Source: Parelaphostrongylus tenuis
Taxonomy: Eukaryota > Nematoda > Chromadorea > Rhabditida > Metastrongylidae
Length of the DNA: 64,000 nucleotides
Assembly: GCA_019055375.1 (NCBI GenBank)
Contig: JAHQIW010004688.1
Span: 124,001 to 188,000 of the forward strand
Direction of reading: 5' to 3'
Shown: one piece after another, positions 24,001 through 30,890 of the stretch
Layout: every line of letters begins with the position of its first letter
Position numbering within the stretch: position 1 is the first letter of the stretch
The notes under the pieces: generated by a model
Database searches by the model: none
What the model saw: the letters and a program-made list of their open reading frames with translations, nothing else
Told to the model about the DNA's origin: nothing
Made by a program: the position numbers and the translations under genes

Positions 24001-27000
24001 AGGGAGCGTTCGATACGCGAAATGCCTCGGAAAGTTCGAGATCAGCAAGTGAAGCGTCCGAAATAATGTCAAAAATGAGCTGGCTCAGTGACTGATGTTG
24101 CTTGTTTGTCGAAGGTGCTTTTCATGGATGAGAAGCGATTCACCGTCAAACCACTTCGCAAACACCATAGCCGACATCAACTTCTTAAGAAAGGTAGGTA
24201 CAAGCCCGCAGTGGCATTACCACGTACCGCGATATAAACCGGCTTCTGTGATGATATGGGTCGGCATTAACGTCACCGGATAGACGCCGCTGATCCCCAT
24301 CAACGGAAACATCACAATTAACGCTATCATCTATCAGCAGCAAGTTTTTGAGCATACTGGAGCCTTGGAGCACTCAGCACTTTGGCGCCGTCGGATTTGC
24401 TCTTCAACAGGACTGTACTCTTGCGCATTAGGTCCGTTCAACGATTACATCTCTGAAGTGCAGTTTCCAGGTTTTTAGAGCAAGAACATGTGACCATCGA
24501 ACTCGCGGATCTCAAGCAAATGGATTAGTCCGTGTGATCCTTACTAGAGCAAAAAGTCTCGGTTACTCCCTCCGTAGACGCGCTCAAAACAGCTTTGGCA
24601 CGTGCTTGGGACGATGTTACAGTGAGAATTGTGCAAGCATCGTTCGAACATTTCGCAAGCGATTTCGTAAATGTTTAGAAGGCAAAGGAGGCAGCTTTTG
24701 AGAATTCATTGTAAAGTTTTCTGTTGATTGATATAATTGTCGCCGTAATAAACCTTATTCTCAGAAATCGTCTTATCTGATATCCTAATGCGGTGTTATG
24801 ATGTTACAATAGACCGATTGATGTAGAGTGGGGTGAAAAAACGTTTGCGTCAGCTGGGACTCAAACTCAGATTTCACTGTTTCCGAGAAGGCGTGCTGAA
24901 CCTTCGCACTACTGACGCTCGTTTCGCACATCCTCTCTTTCTACGCTACAATGCGTTATCTGTCAACAGTCAACTGCATACGGTCTCGCGTGGACAGCCA
25001 CTTGTCAACATTGAACCCACCTATGCTGGCAGATATTGGGTTTCAATAATCAGTGAGAAATCATTTTATTTGGCCGCCCATGTGCGAAGCGATCGTCGGT
25101 AGTGCAGCGGTTCAGCACGTGCTCCCGGAAAGAGTGAAATCTGGATTCGAGTCCCAGCTGACGCAAACGTTTTTGCACACCACTTACAAACTTCAGTTTT
25201 TCAGATGAATGGATTTACTTGTTTATACAGTATTTTCTTAGTTTTGAATTACCTGAAAAAGAATTGGCAGACCTTTCTGTGCACGCCCTATATGAAGATT
25301 TCAAAGGCGATGTGTAAGCAAAAATTATTATACCTCAGTGGCCTTTTTTGTGATGAGCTGTTAAATATCAGGCAGTGATAGTACTTACTGTATAGCAATG
25401 CAGTACAGTAGCGCAGTGATATCATAAAGTGCTAACGCTTCAGCGAGTCTCGCTTTCTTCAGAGCCTTTTTGATATTTTAGATCTTTCAACTGTTCACAG
25501 AAGAATAGCATCTTAGAATCAATGCATGAATAGGGCTGCTTCACAAATACCATTATCACCTACTTCGGATCACCTTATTCGAAAAAAAGTCACTGATTTG
25601 CTCTAACTATGCCGGGTTCAATATATATTACAAACTCTGAGAGTTATTACATGAAAAAATTAACATTATAATGAAGAGTATTAATGCCGTGCAGGATAAT
25701 GAGGCACAAAATGGCTTTGGTGATTTCTGGTTGTTAGAAGCGACAATTTCTTGTCTGCTAAGTTTTTGACGAACGACCTAGCTCCAGAGTTGAGCAGGAG
25801 GAAATGAGCGGCTTGGGGAACGCTCAAGAGATCGAACATGTAGCGAAGAGGACAAAGAACATACGACTCGATGCCCACCTTTTCGACTCGACCATTATCC
25901 TCACCCTAACGTATGCAGCAGAAACCTGGTCGCTACGTGAGCAGGATGAAATATTACTTGGCGTTATTGAACGCGCAGTCAAAAGGTCAATGCTAGGAGT
26001 ATCCTGTATCTCGCAAATGAGAGAAAAAATTCGAAGTTTCGACCTACGTCAACGATCGAAAATCAGAGACGCCGTTCTACACGCCAGGATATCAAAAATA
26101 AGGTGGGCCGAAAACGTGATACGCTTCAACACAACCGATGGACGGGCGCCGTTATCGACTGGATTGATCGGAATATCAAGCGCTCTACAGAAAGACCACC
26201 GACCTGTTGGTCCAATTTTTCATAAAAGGCATAGAAGAAAATATGATGTTCAGCGAATCCCTAGAGCGAGAAAGATCCACTAGGCTATTCTTGCTGGCGA
26301 TAAGGAAAAATGGAAGTGCTGCTGGTACCCGCTCGAGTCACTCGACGATCATCGGGACGACAGGTTATAGAAGTGAAGTCTTGTGTTCTTATATTTTGTT
26401 TATAGCTCTACTATAAGGAAGCAGGAGATGTACGCTGTAGAAGTTCTTGGTTCATTTCTAGAAGATTTGGGAAAAGATGATCAGATTAGAGGAAATGCTG
26501 ATAATTTGGATATTACAAACAATCCAACACGTCAGTCAGCGTCCTTACGTTAGTTATCCAAAACTAGTAAAAAGTGGAAAAATACTCACCATTAAGATGA
26601 TCATAAAGATTTAGGCTTATTCCACTAATGACGTCAATTTTCGGTAAATTCTCAGATACGGAGTGGTTTCTGGCATAATATCCGCATGTAAATGAATAGA
26701 AATCTGAGCAAGGATCCACGTCACGATTCATGTTGCTTGGATAGACGGATGCTGAGATGAACTTATCTTGACTGGAATTTCTGGAATACAAAACGTGCAC
26801 GCTCACCTAGTTGAGCGCATCTTTCCAAAAGACATAGCGGAGCTCTTCGACTGATGTTGGAGTTGTTAAAATGATGACGTTTGTACGACGATAAGGAAGC
26901 GGTTTTTTTCTCAAAAATCATTTAGAGCCGTGTTTAACAAAAACTAATGCGTCTTTTTTTCTTAGTCAGCGGATGAGCTCATTTTCAAACAATGTTTTTG

Positions 27001-27580
27001 GATGGCAAGACAGAAATGTGATTTGATCAGCACTATAACTCATAAAGGTACGTTCCTTTCTAGCTTTGTGAAGATTTTCATTGAAAGTTCTTCACTGTTA
27101 ATTCAGTAGGTTGTTCGATTGAAGCACAGTTCTCTTAGAGATCAACGAGACCTACAAAATGTCTCGAACGGATTGGAATGCCTAGCTCTAGCTTTTTTTC
27201 CATCGCGCTACGCAACGTGTGGAGAGGCTGCGTTGCATTGGCTTCCGATCTTTTGGCTACGAACTTCGACCACGTAGAGGAAAAAGAGGCGAGAAGTGGC
27301 ATAAATTATCATAGAGAGTAGTAACTCGCAAAAAGCATTATAAACATGATAAGACTTAATTATACGAGTAGTAAAAGTTTTGATGAGATGTTATCCCACC
27401 TGAAACGTTTGCTGCATTCTCACGCAGCACGAGGACTAAAGTCAGGATCACGAATGCTACCACAGTAGCGAAGATGATGATAATAGGTATGACCAAGTAG
27501 CCGCTTCTAAAAGAAACCTTATTAATTCTTCTTCGTCCTTTATTCGGTTTAATTGAGGCTTCAAAGAGATGACAACTCAT
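8343..27580 (-). CDS. Neprilysin-like M13 zinc metallopeptidase gene (18 exons recovered)
   Basis: By family, the product is a type II membrane endopeptidase that cleaves short peptides outside the cell. Exons recovered (high to low coordinate): 27400-27580, 26590-26780, 19673-19775, 18799-18884, about 18185-18301, 17828-17911, 17426-17550, 16774-16891, 15699-15803, 11662-11786, 11495-11608, 10779-10879, 10464-10583, 10275-10405, 10135-10200, 9989-10084, 9808-9884, 8343-8441. They give about 680 residues; M13 proteins are usually near 750. In order they show a basic tail and membrane anchor, [16 protein letters not shown], the NYLLWKLV block, WQSC, WMD, the Asn-Ala substrate-binding pair, the HEITH zinc motif, ENIAD (third zinc ligand), the DRHATGRFR block (catalytic His and Arg) and a terminal CRVW. 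Missing are the small exon(s) carrying the first ectodomain Cys, the exon(s) just before LGGW, and one near 18.4-18.8 kb. The final junction is out of phase by 1 nt, so the gene may be damaged or the assembly may carry an indel. Confidence 0.9.
9808..9884 (-). CDS. M13 peptidase exon with catalytic His and Arg
   Basis: Acceptor tttgtttag, donor GTGAGT. It reads [20 protein letters not shown] followed by ATGRF plus the first two bases of Arg. It matches the family block D.H(S/A)...(F)R, with the transition-state His and substrate-binding Arg present. It ends in phase 2. Confidence 0.9.
9989..10084 (-). CDS. M13 peptidase exon (PDQLFFIAF)
   Basis: Acceptor ttcatatag, donor GTGAGT. It encodes [20 protein letters not shown] then [18 protein letters not shown] is near invariant in the family. 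The two extra cysteines ahead of it are unusual. Confidence 0.92.
10135..10200 (-). CDS. M13 peptidase exon with ENIAD motif
   Basis: Acceptor gtctttcag, donor GTGAGA. The 22 codons read [20 protein letters not shown] plus YE. The Glu of ENIAD is the third zinc ligand and the Asp supports the catalytic site; both are present. Confidence 0.95.
10275..10405 (-). CDS. M13 peptidase exon ([11 protein letters not shown])
   Basis: Acceptor aatttctcag, donor GTGAGA. It encodes [18 protein letters not shown] then [15 protein letters not shown] and ends TIKKN, equivalent to the family's D..GN...WW and F....C...QY blocks, including the conserved Cys. Confidence 0.93.
10464..10583 (-). CDS. M13 peptidase exon with HEITH zinc motif
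   Basis: Acceptor atttctttag, donor GTGGGC. It encodes [20 protein letters not shown] then [24 protein letters not shown] is the HExxH zinc site: two zinc-ligand histidines and the general-base glutamate, all intact. The following intron is only 58 nt. Confidence 0.95.
   Translation of the reverse strand, partial: FFLPRSCNSRCSYRMLPSLLIMGPLAPLSGMKSLTAMTV
10779..10879 (-). CDS. M13 peptidase exon with Asn-Ala substrate-binding pair
   Basis: Acceptor tatcatttcag, donor GTCAGT. It encodes [15 protein letters not shown] then [17 protein letters not shown]. The Asn-Ala pair sits where M13 enzymes bind the substrate backbone, ahead of the zinc motif. It leaves in phase 1 and joins to FFPSAILQ. Confidence 0.92.
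11050..11305 (+). mobile_element. tRNA-derived SINE, 5'-truncated copy
   Basis: It shares the body of the SINE at 11908-12222 (gctcaccaagtcattcat, gttggtaaattggtatcaga, ggcagatatgcattca) and the tttatc tail. The tRNA-like head is lost apart from its last bases. The two copies lie in the same orientation in the same host intron region. Confidence 0.75.
11495..11608 (-). CDS. M13 peptidase exon (FPKMLED)
   Basis: Acceptor gatttacag, donor GTGATG. It encodes [17 protein letters not shown] then [16 protein letters not shown], matching the family's (Y)P.(F/M)..D...L...Y.......Y..N.L block. Phase 2 out. Confidence 0.92.
11662..11786 (-). CDS. M13 peptidase exon (AEEMIEHLK...WMD)
   Basis: Acceptor tttttag, donor GTAAGC. 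It encodes [18 protein letters not shown] then [15 protein letters not shown] and MGLKIG, the family's helix with the conserved Trp-Met-Asp and the M..xIG end. It leaves in phase 2 into the FPKMLED exon. Confidence 0.92.
11908..12222 (+). mobile_element. tRNA-derived SINE, full-length copy
   Basis: The 5' end resembles a tRNA gene: box A tggcgcagtgg at 11918 and box B ggttcaatctc at 11961. A tRNA-unrelated body follows (accaagccatcc...ggtcggtaaattggtacc...gccagatgtgcattcaa) and the 3' end is a repeated tttatcc tail. Related copies at 11.05 kb (+), 34.6 kb (-), 55.6 kb (-) and 62.7 kb (-) share the body and the tail. By analogy with other SINEs it would be transcribed by pol III and moved by a LINE, perhaps one of the RTE families here, though the shared 3' end was not shown. 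Confidence 0.8.
12290..15515 (+). mobile_element. RTE family 1 retrotransposon, near full length, inactive (copy A)
   Basis: It is a non-LTR retrotransposon lying antisense in a peptidase intron. A 5' leader (12290-12787) is shared with copy B at 51.2 kb. An APE-type endonuclease starts at the Met at 12788 ([21 protein letters not shown]) and continues in other frames to about 13700, with RDFNVK where GDFNAK is usual and the SDHR block at about 13483. Reverse transcriptase occupies 14110-14720: [17 protein letters not shown] (in place of the usual AFDSV), [13 protein letters not shown], and LADDIVLI in another frame. The C-terminal region (14934-15254) ends near 15515. Several frameshifts and stops break it, so it cannot make a working protein. 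A short tandem triplication lies near the 3' end. Confidence 0.9.
15325..15403 (+). repeat. Three tandem units inside RTE copy A
   Basis: The unit atgatgctcagcga occurs three times, each followed by a short a-rich spacer (tagaaaaagat or taatagaaagat). Other copies of this retrotransposon have the unit once, so it was amplified locally, probably by slippage. Confidence 0.85.
15699..15803 (-). CDS. M13 peptidase exon (WQSC)
   Basis: Acceptor ccatttag, donor GTTAAT. The 35 codons read [20 protein letters not shown] then [15 protein letters not shown], matching the M13 segment with Trp, a conserved Cys and the Y-F pair. The next exon is about 3.9 kb away because an RTE retrotransposon has entered the intron. 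Confidence 0.9.
16774..16891 (-). CDS. M13 peptidase exon (NYLLWKLVL)
   Basis: Acceptor gcctcatgcag, donor GTAAAG. It encodes [19 protein letters not shown] then a [14 protein letters not shown] segment, the canonical NY(L/I)xWR helix of the family. It ends in phase 0. Confidence 0.9.
17426..17550 (-). CDS. M13 peptidase exon ([11 protein letters not shown])
   Basis: Acceptor cttattcag, donor GTCACT. It encodes [15 protein letters not shown] and later [14 protein letters not shown], matching the M13 region with Trp, Asn-Glu and the YL..L segment. It leaves in phase 2, which fits the next exon exactly. Confidence 0.85.
17828..17911 (-). CDS. M13 peptidase exon (28 codons)
   Basis: Acceptor ctgtttcag; donor GTTCGT (weak). 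It encodes [20 protein letters not shown] and ends RARYPE. It joins in phase 0 to [11 protein letters not shown] of the next exon, recreating the family pattern of a Tyr-Pro followed by Trp..(Phe/Leu)Asn. Confidence 0.85.
18023..18060. repeat. AT dinucleotide microsatellite
   Basis: A run of about 30 alternating at bases inside a peptidase intron. Confidence 0.95.
18185..18301 (-). CDS. M13 peptidase exon ([14 protein letters not shown]), 3' end uncertain
   Basis: It reads [20 protein letters not shown] followed by a charged helix ending RRIEN, matching the M13 segment just before the IS...RD block. The acceptor (cttatag) has a poor pyrimidine tract and the only nearby donor (GTATTA) does not match the phase of the next exon. 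A preceding exon (the LGLP/YYL region of the family) was not found at 18.30-18.80 kb. This exon is the least certain of the set. Confidence 0.5.
18799..18884 (-). CDS. M13 peptidase exon ([12 protein letters not shown])
   Basis: Using acceptor gttcattcag at 18885, the exon adds GA to the incoming G and reads [18 protein letters not shown]..., matching the beta segment of M13 N-terminal domains. It ends at a GTGAGC donor in phase 0. The downstream acceptor five bases later would put the exon out of phase. Confidence 0.75.
19673..19775 (-). CDS. M13 peptidase exon with LGGW motif
   Basis: The acceptor ends ctttttaag; the donor is GTAAGT. It encodes [18 protein letters not shown] and an aromatic FDPTYYHWE segment, matching the M13 N-terminal domain just after the conserved Cys-Met region. 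It leaves in phase 1. Confidence 0.85.
19840..20005. repeat. Long AT-rich microsatellite and hairpin tract
   Basis: Interspersed tatata runs and palindromes such as tatatatacatatatatatatatgtatata lie in the intron just upstream of the LGGW exon of the peptidase gene. Strong secondary structure is likely. Confidence 0.9.
20441..21545. other. Region with several open segments of unknown nature
   Basis: On the plus strand an acceptor-like atatttcag at 20450 precedes a Met and 68 codons ending TAG at 20659 ([20 protein letters not shown]...). On the minus strand frames of 79 codons (20800-21039) and 96 codons (21244-21534) are rich in Arg, His and Cys. I recognise none of them. They lie in the largest peptidase intron, so they are probably decayed mobile-element sequence. 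Confidence 0.3.
22735..22900 (+). mobile_element. Possible RTE reverse transcriptase remnant
   Basis: A short frame reads [21 protein letters not shown], resembling the RT block (G)VRQGD..SP.LF. Nothing around it extends the match, so it is a relic, cut off where the adjacent mariner begins. Confidence 0.4.
22905..23600 (-). pseudogene. Decayed mariner transposase (copy M1)
   Basis: Read on the minus strand in broken frames, it resembles the C-terminal half of a mariner transposase: a [12 protein letters not shown] segment, TAKKAKK, DEV.NG-like blocks and a final [13 protein letters not shown] before a stop. The right-hand end has aaagttctgggcaattttg, similar to mariner inverted repeats. Many stops and frameshifts make it inactive. 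It abuts a second mariner. Confidence 0.65.
23631..24740 (+). pseudogene. Decayed Tc1/mariner-type transposase (copy M2)
   Basis: It starts with a terminal-repeat-like agggtgcgtgaaaagtttc at 23632. Broken frames give a helix-turn-helix-like N-terminus ([20 protein letters not shown]), then SWMRSDS with MDEKRF in another frame, [17 protein letters not shown] and later QQQVFEH. These fit the catalytic core of a Tc1/mariner superfamily transposase, perhaps the maT group. Stops are frequent and no right inverted repeat was found. Confidence 0.65.
24847..24918 (-). other. tRNA-like sequence in left arm of FBt copy 1
   Basis: It is 72 nt, with acceptor ends GCGTCAG and CTGACGC that pair perfectly and a box-B-like gagtttgagtccc. 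I could not fit a clean 5-bp anticodon stem with a 7-nt loop, so it is probably a tRNA-derived repeat end and not a working tRNA gene. Confidence 0.5.
25092..25164 (+). other. tRNA-like sequence in right arm of FBt copy 1
   Basis: It is 73 nt, with box A tagtgcagcgg, box B ggattcgagtcc and a mostly paired acceptor stem (one wobble). It could drive pol III transcription outward into flanking DNA. Functional tRNA status is not supported. Confidence 0.5.
25768..26372 (+). pseudogene. RTE family 1 3' fragment (copy C)
   Basis: A 5'-truncated retrotransposon beginning at the [10 protein letters not shown] block and running to the element's 3' end. Its main frame (25804-26283) encodes [31 protein letters not shown], and [20 protein letters not shown], the conserved C-terminal region after RT. 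A frameshift follows. 5' truncation is typical of target-primed reverse transcription. Confidence 0.85.
26590..26780 (-). CDS. M13 peptidase exon: start of ectodomain
   Basis: It is bounded by an acceptor ttgtattccag and a donor GTGAGT. It encodes the family signature [18 protein letters not shown] followed by a YYARNH segment, which aligns with the first conserved Cys pair of M13 ectodomains. It enters needing one nucleotide and leaves in phase 1. Confidence 0.9.
27400..27580 (-). CDS. M13 peptidase exon: cytoplasmic tail and membrane anchor
   Basis: It starts with Met at 27580, followed by a basic stretch (GRRRINK) and about 24 hydrophobic residues rich in Ile, Val and Leu, then ends at a GTGGGA donor in phase 1. 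This is the layout of a type II signal-anchor. An acceptor (tttcttttag) just before residue Ser of RSGYLV at 27507 means the true exon could be 27400-27506, with the tail encoded further upstream. The next recovered exon needs phase 2, so at least one small exon, expected to carry a conserved Cys, lies between 27400 and 26780. Confidence 0.6.
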
Positions 27581-28980
27581 GAAAAACGTTTTATTTCCGG
27601 ACCTTCTAAAGTGCGCTCATGTCAATGAAAAACCTAATTTTTCTGTAGACCAGCGGTAGAGCTAACATCGTAGAAGCTTTTGAAAAGATTATTCGAAAAT
27701 AACCCGGTAGAAAAAGCGATTATCAAAAAACAGAAGCGATTACCGTAGCAGAACCAATTTTCGAGATTTCGACAAAGGATGAATCGTAACTAAAATTTGT
27801 CGCACGGACTCTGAAGTTACCGTAAATCATTCTCCTATTGAATGATTATTCTTGGAAGACGGGCAGCACTTACGCTACATGAATCTCAGCACTTTCCTCA
27901 TCCATCGTTTCTTCGCCTGGTATACAGCGATTATCAAACATTCTATATGTTATTTTGGTTACTTATTAAGGAGTTCGTCTCCTCCATAGATGTAGTAATA
28001 TGATGATTAAGACTATCTCTTTCGGGCTCTTAGAGATAGGTGAGCCAAAGCGTACGTTGTCGATTTGCAAAAAAGCATGGCGCAAATGGTCAAATCTTGC
28101 TTCCTTGCAGCGTACATCACCGTCCACCGCGTAGTCCTTACCTCACTGAGCGAAAACGTAATGTGGGCTTTGAGACAGTAACTATCTCACTGTCTAAGTT
28201 GACATGTGTGCATTACGAAGTGTGAGGCCGATGCGACAACATTCACGGATGAATGCTTATTACAGAGACAGGACTAGAAATCAAGATGTCCTGTTAGCAT
28301 TTCGGTATTAAAGCTTCATGTACTAAGTTATTAAAGCATGGAATAGTACGAAAGCAGATCTTGTGGAGTTAATTATGAGCGCCATCACAGTGTTGTTCAG
28401 TGCTCGATGTCTCACCATCAAAGGTCAGTGTGACACGGATCATAGGGAGAAAGGAGCATGTCTGCTTCAAATTATCCGAGTGAAAAACAAAGAATAAATT
28501 AATTATGAAAAGAACTTGCTTGATTCTATCGCCGCCTTAGGCCATTGTAAAAAGCGTTCATTTGTTCATACCTTTGCTGCGAGTGGGCCGAGTCATCAGT
28601 AAATATGTGACGCTTTTCTCAAGTACCTTACGAAATTCATGAACAAAATTCACTTAGAACAATACTATTTCTTTGAGAAAAAGTTATTATATATAAGGAA
28701 AAATGCCTAACTTTTTTTGAAACTACATTGAATAAAAGTGTGTTTCTTTTCCGTTGTGCGAGATGACATGGAAAAGAACTTTTTGTAAGGGCGCTTTTAT
28801 TTTATCCATTGCTCAAAACCTTGGCTATTGCGGACAAACCCATTTTTTAAAGACCTTTTTAGAACGTTGTAGCATTCAAAGGAGGTGCTCGAAGCATATG
28901 AACTTGCAGGAGGAAGACTTCTTAGTGTCACAATCAATGTTCTATTTGAGGTTTCCTCCGAAGTGGAAAAAAATCTCAAC
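27581..28980. other. Upstream region of the peptidase gene
   Basis: It should contain the promoter and possibly an upstream exon for the peptidase gene. No clear TATA-like, trans-splice or coding signal could be assigned. Confidence 0.3.
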
Positions 28981-29137
28981 TCAATTATTAAATATTGCAC
29001 GCTGGATGTATAGCTCGCCAGCGCGATCGATCATCCACTGCGGAACGCCGTCTCGAACCATATCAAGCACATACACAGCACGCATCTGACCGATTGACAG
29101 GTAGTATGCGAAACTCAATCCTATTTGCCCTGCTATA
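28981..29137 (-). CDS. Possible last exon of an unrecognised gene
   Basis: A good acceptor (ccgttttgcag) opens an uninterrupted frame of 51 codons to a TGA at 28981: IAGQIGLSFAYYLSIGQMRA, then VYVLDMVRDGVPQWMIDRAG and ELYIQRAIFNN. Composition and splice signal suggest a real C-terminal exon. I do not recognise the family, and no earlier exons were found between 29.2 and 30.7 kb. It lies 1.4 kb upstream of the peptidase start on the same strand. Confidence 0.45.
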
Positions 29138-29547
29138 CTGCAAAACGGTCTTGCCATGAAATAAACGAGCATTAATATTGTTGAAACCTACCCTATGGAG
29201 TGGTTATTCATAATTCCACAGAACTGCTTTCTCCTACGGAAAACATGCGTGTGTGAAACATGAATGTTTTCTTCCCGTGATAGCGTTTCAATAAGGCTCT
29301 TTTTGAAAATGAAAACGTAGTGCAATAACCAGAGAATTAGGCTTTCGAATGAATTCCAATAATTTAGTGAAACTTTTAAGGGGTAAGGTATCGCTACCTC
29401 ATTGTCTCTGTATAACAGAAAAGAACCTATGAACTCTTGCGCTGTGTACAGATATTCATGAGAGCGGCGAAAAAATACAAGGCGTTTTGAATATTCCTAG
29501 AAAAAAGTTCTTTTTGACACATTCATCCATCTTAACAATGTTTTTTT

Positions 29548-29800
29548 TCCTTTCATTATTTTTTGAGTCAACTTGTCATGTGGTCTGGTAAGGACTCTTG
29601 TACAGCCCGATACACGTGTTTCGTCTTTACAGACTCGTCATCCGGGCAGAACCCGTCGTCTTTGATCTTTTTATAGTCAGTTCTCTCAGGAGCCTTATAC
29701 TCCTTAAAGAGAGCCATCGAAGACGAACGTTTTACACTCTATGTTAAGTGAAATTTTCACCTAACACAGATTGTCGCGCACTCGATTGCCCTTTGGCTGG
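29548..29800. mobile_element. Foldback element, family FB1 (partial copy)
   Basis: The left end reads tcctttcattattttttgag, then ggtctggtaaggactcttg, acagcccgatacacgtgttt and gactcgtca...gggcagaacccgtcgtc, almost the same as the copies at 36.2 and 45.8 kb. The right inverted end is degraded. It is non-coding. Confidence 0.75.
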
Positions 29801-30730
29801 TACTTTTATCATAATTATACCTTTTCTTTCACTGTACAGGTTGCAGTTATTCTAACATTCAATTCATTTTTTGGTATTTTTTCTTGAACGTCATAGAATA
29901 CTGTCTAGCGAGCCTCTTTGCAATCTCAATGATAGCCTGACTGTGCTCCGTAGGGCGTTATTGGTGGTTACTAGAGAGAGTTGGTGATTGAAGCTTGGCT
30001 CCACGAGCGTCGTGACGAGCATCACGACCACTTGGCCACGGCGCTCTTCTGAGCTTTGAATATTCGGTGGTATTTCATGAATTGTGACCGATATCTCTTA
30101 ATTTGCTATATTCAATTATCGTTCTATAGGTACACTCACTACGGTTGAAAAGAAGGGCAGTATGGAGGGCGCATTGCTTTCGCTGCAGTTATCGTTTGGA
30201 GTCGCATTACTTCCTAACCTGTCTTAAACACTGCAGTTTTTTGGCTGGTCGTGATGACTATTTTCTGGGACATTTACACGGATTTCCTCTCCACTTCTTG
30301 TACACAACCCGGAGGCCGTTCGAAACATGTTTCACCGGAGCCTATTTTCAGTGTGTGGTGAGAAAGAGGCTTTGAAACAGTACATTTTATTTCCTCTTCT
30401 CATTGAATTATTTTCCATATCTTTTAACTTTTAACTAGTATACTTATCTCGCTCAAAATTCTTGCAAGAATCTATCATGCTGTTCGCTTTTCTGGCGTCC
30501 CTTGTCTACATAAATCTCTGTATCTCAGCATTCAAACGCTTTTGCCCTTAAATCATAAGTGACTTCTGTTGGACTCACTGTTTCTTGGACAAAAACATTC
30601 AACGTACATAGTCTTCAGGTAGGAAAAGGGCCAAAATTTTCTTGAAGATTTTATTATTGAATGTTCCTAACAAGGTTTTCAAAAAGCTCCTAATCAAAAG
30701 TTAATATCCCGATAAGGTTGATAACGTTCA
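29801..30730. other. Unassigned DNA
   Basis: It contains a 76-codon plus-strand frame at 30145-30375 without family or reliable splice support, and AT-rich sequence. Nothing could be assigned. Confidence 0.3.
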
Positions 30731-30890
30731 AAACTTTGCGTCAGGAGGGACTCAAGCCCGCATTTCTTACTATCCTGGAGCGCGTGCTCTAACCCGCTGC
30801 ACTACCGACGCCTGTTTTGCTGCCACTCTTTCTCCGCAACAAGGCATCCATCTGTCGACAAACAGCTGTCACTCGCTTTTGGCCTTACTT
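30731..30890. mobile_element. Left half of tRNA-like foldback element FBt (copy 2)
   Basis: It matches the left arms of the elements at 24.83 and 61.27 kb: aaactttgcgtca, ggactcaagcc, then agcgcgtgctctaacccgctgcactacc. The minus strand at 30738-30811 is tRNA-like, with box A tagtgcagcgggtt. At about 30890 the sequence switches to the 3' untranslated region of an RTE family 2 copy, which replaces the right half. Confidence 0.7.

Larger units (their letters stand above)
24829..25185. mobile_element. Foldback element with tRNA-like ends, family FBt (copy 1)
   Basis: About 110 bp at each end are inverted copies: gtttgcgtcagctgggac... on the left and ...gtcccagctgacgcaaacg on the right. Each arm contains a tRNA-gene-like sequence transcribed outward. 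The left one (minus, 24847-24918) has a perfect 7-bp acceptor stem GCGTCAG/CTGACGC; the right one (plus, about 25092-25164) has box A tagtgcagcgg and box B ggattcgagtcc. The middle is about 140 bp and non-coding. The same structure occurs at 61.27-61.64 kb, and a left half at 30.73-30.89 kb. Confidence 0.8.

Noticed and set aside
24847..25164. Calling working tRNA genes in the foldback arms
   Set aside because: Boxes A and B and acceptor stems are present, but I could not fit a standard anticodon arm, and the sequences recur as repeat ends.
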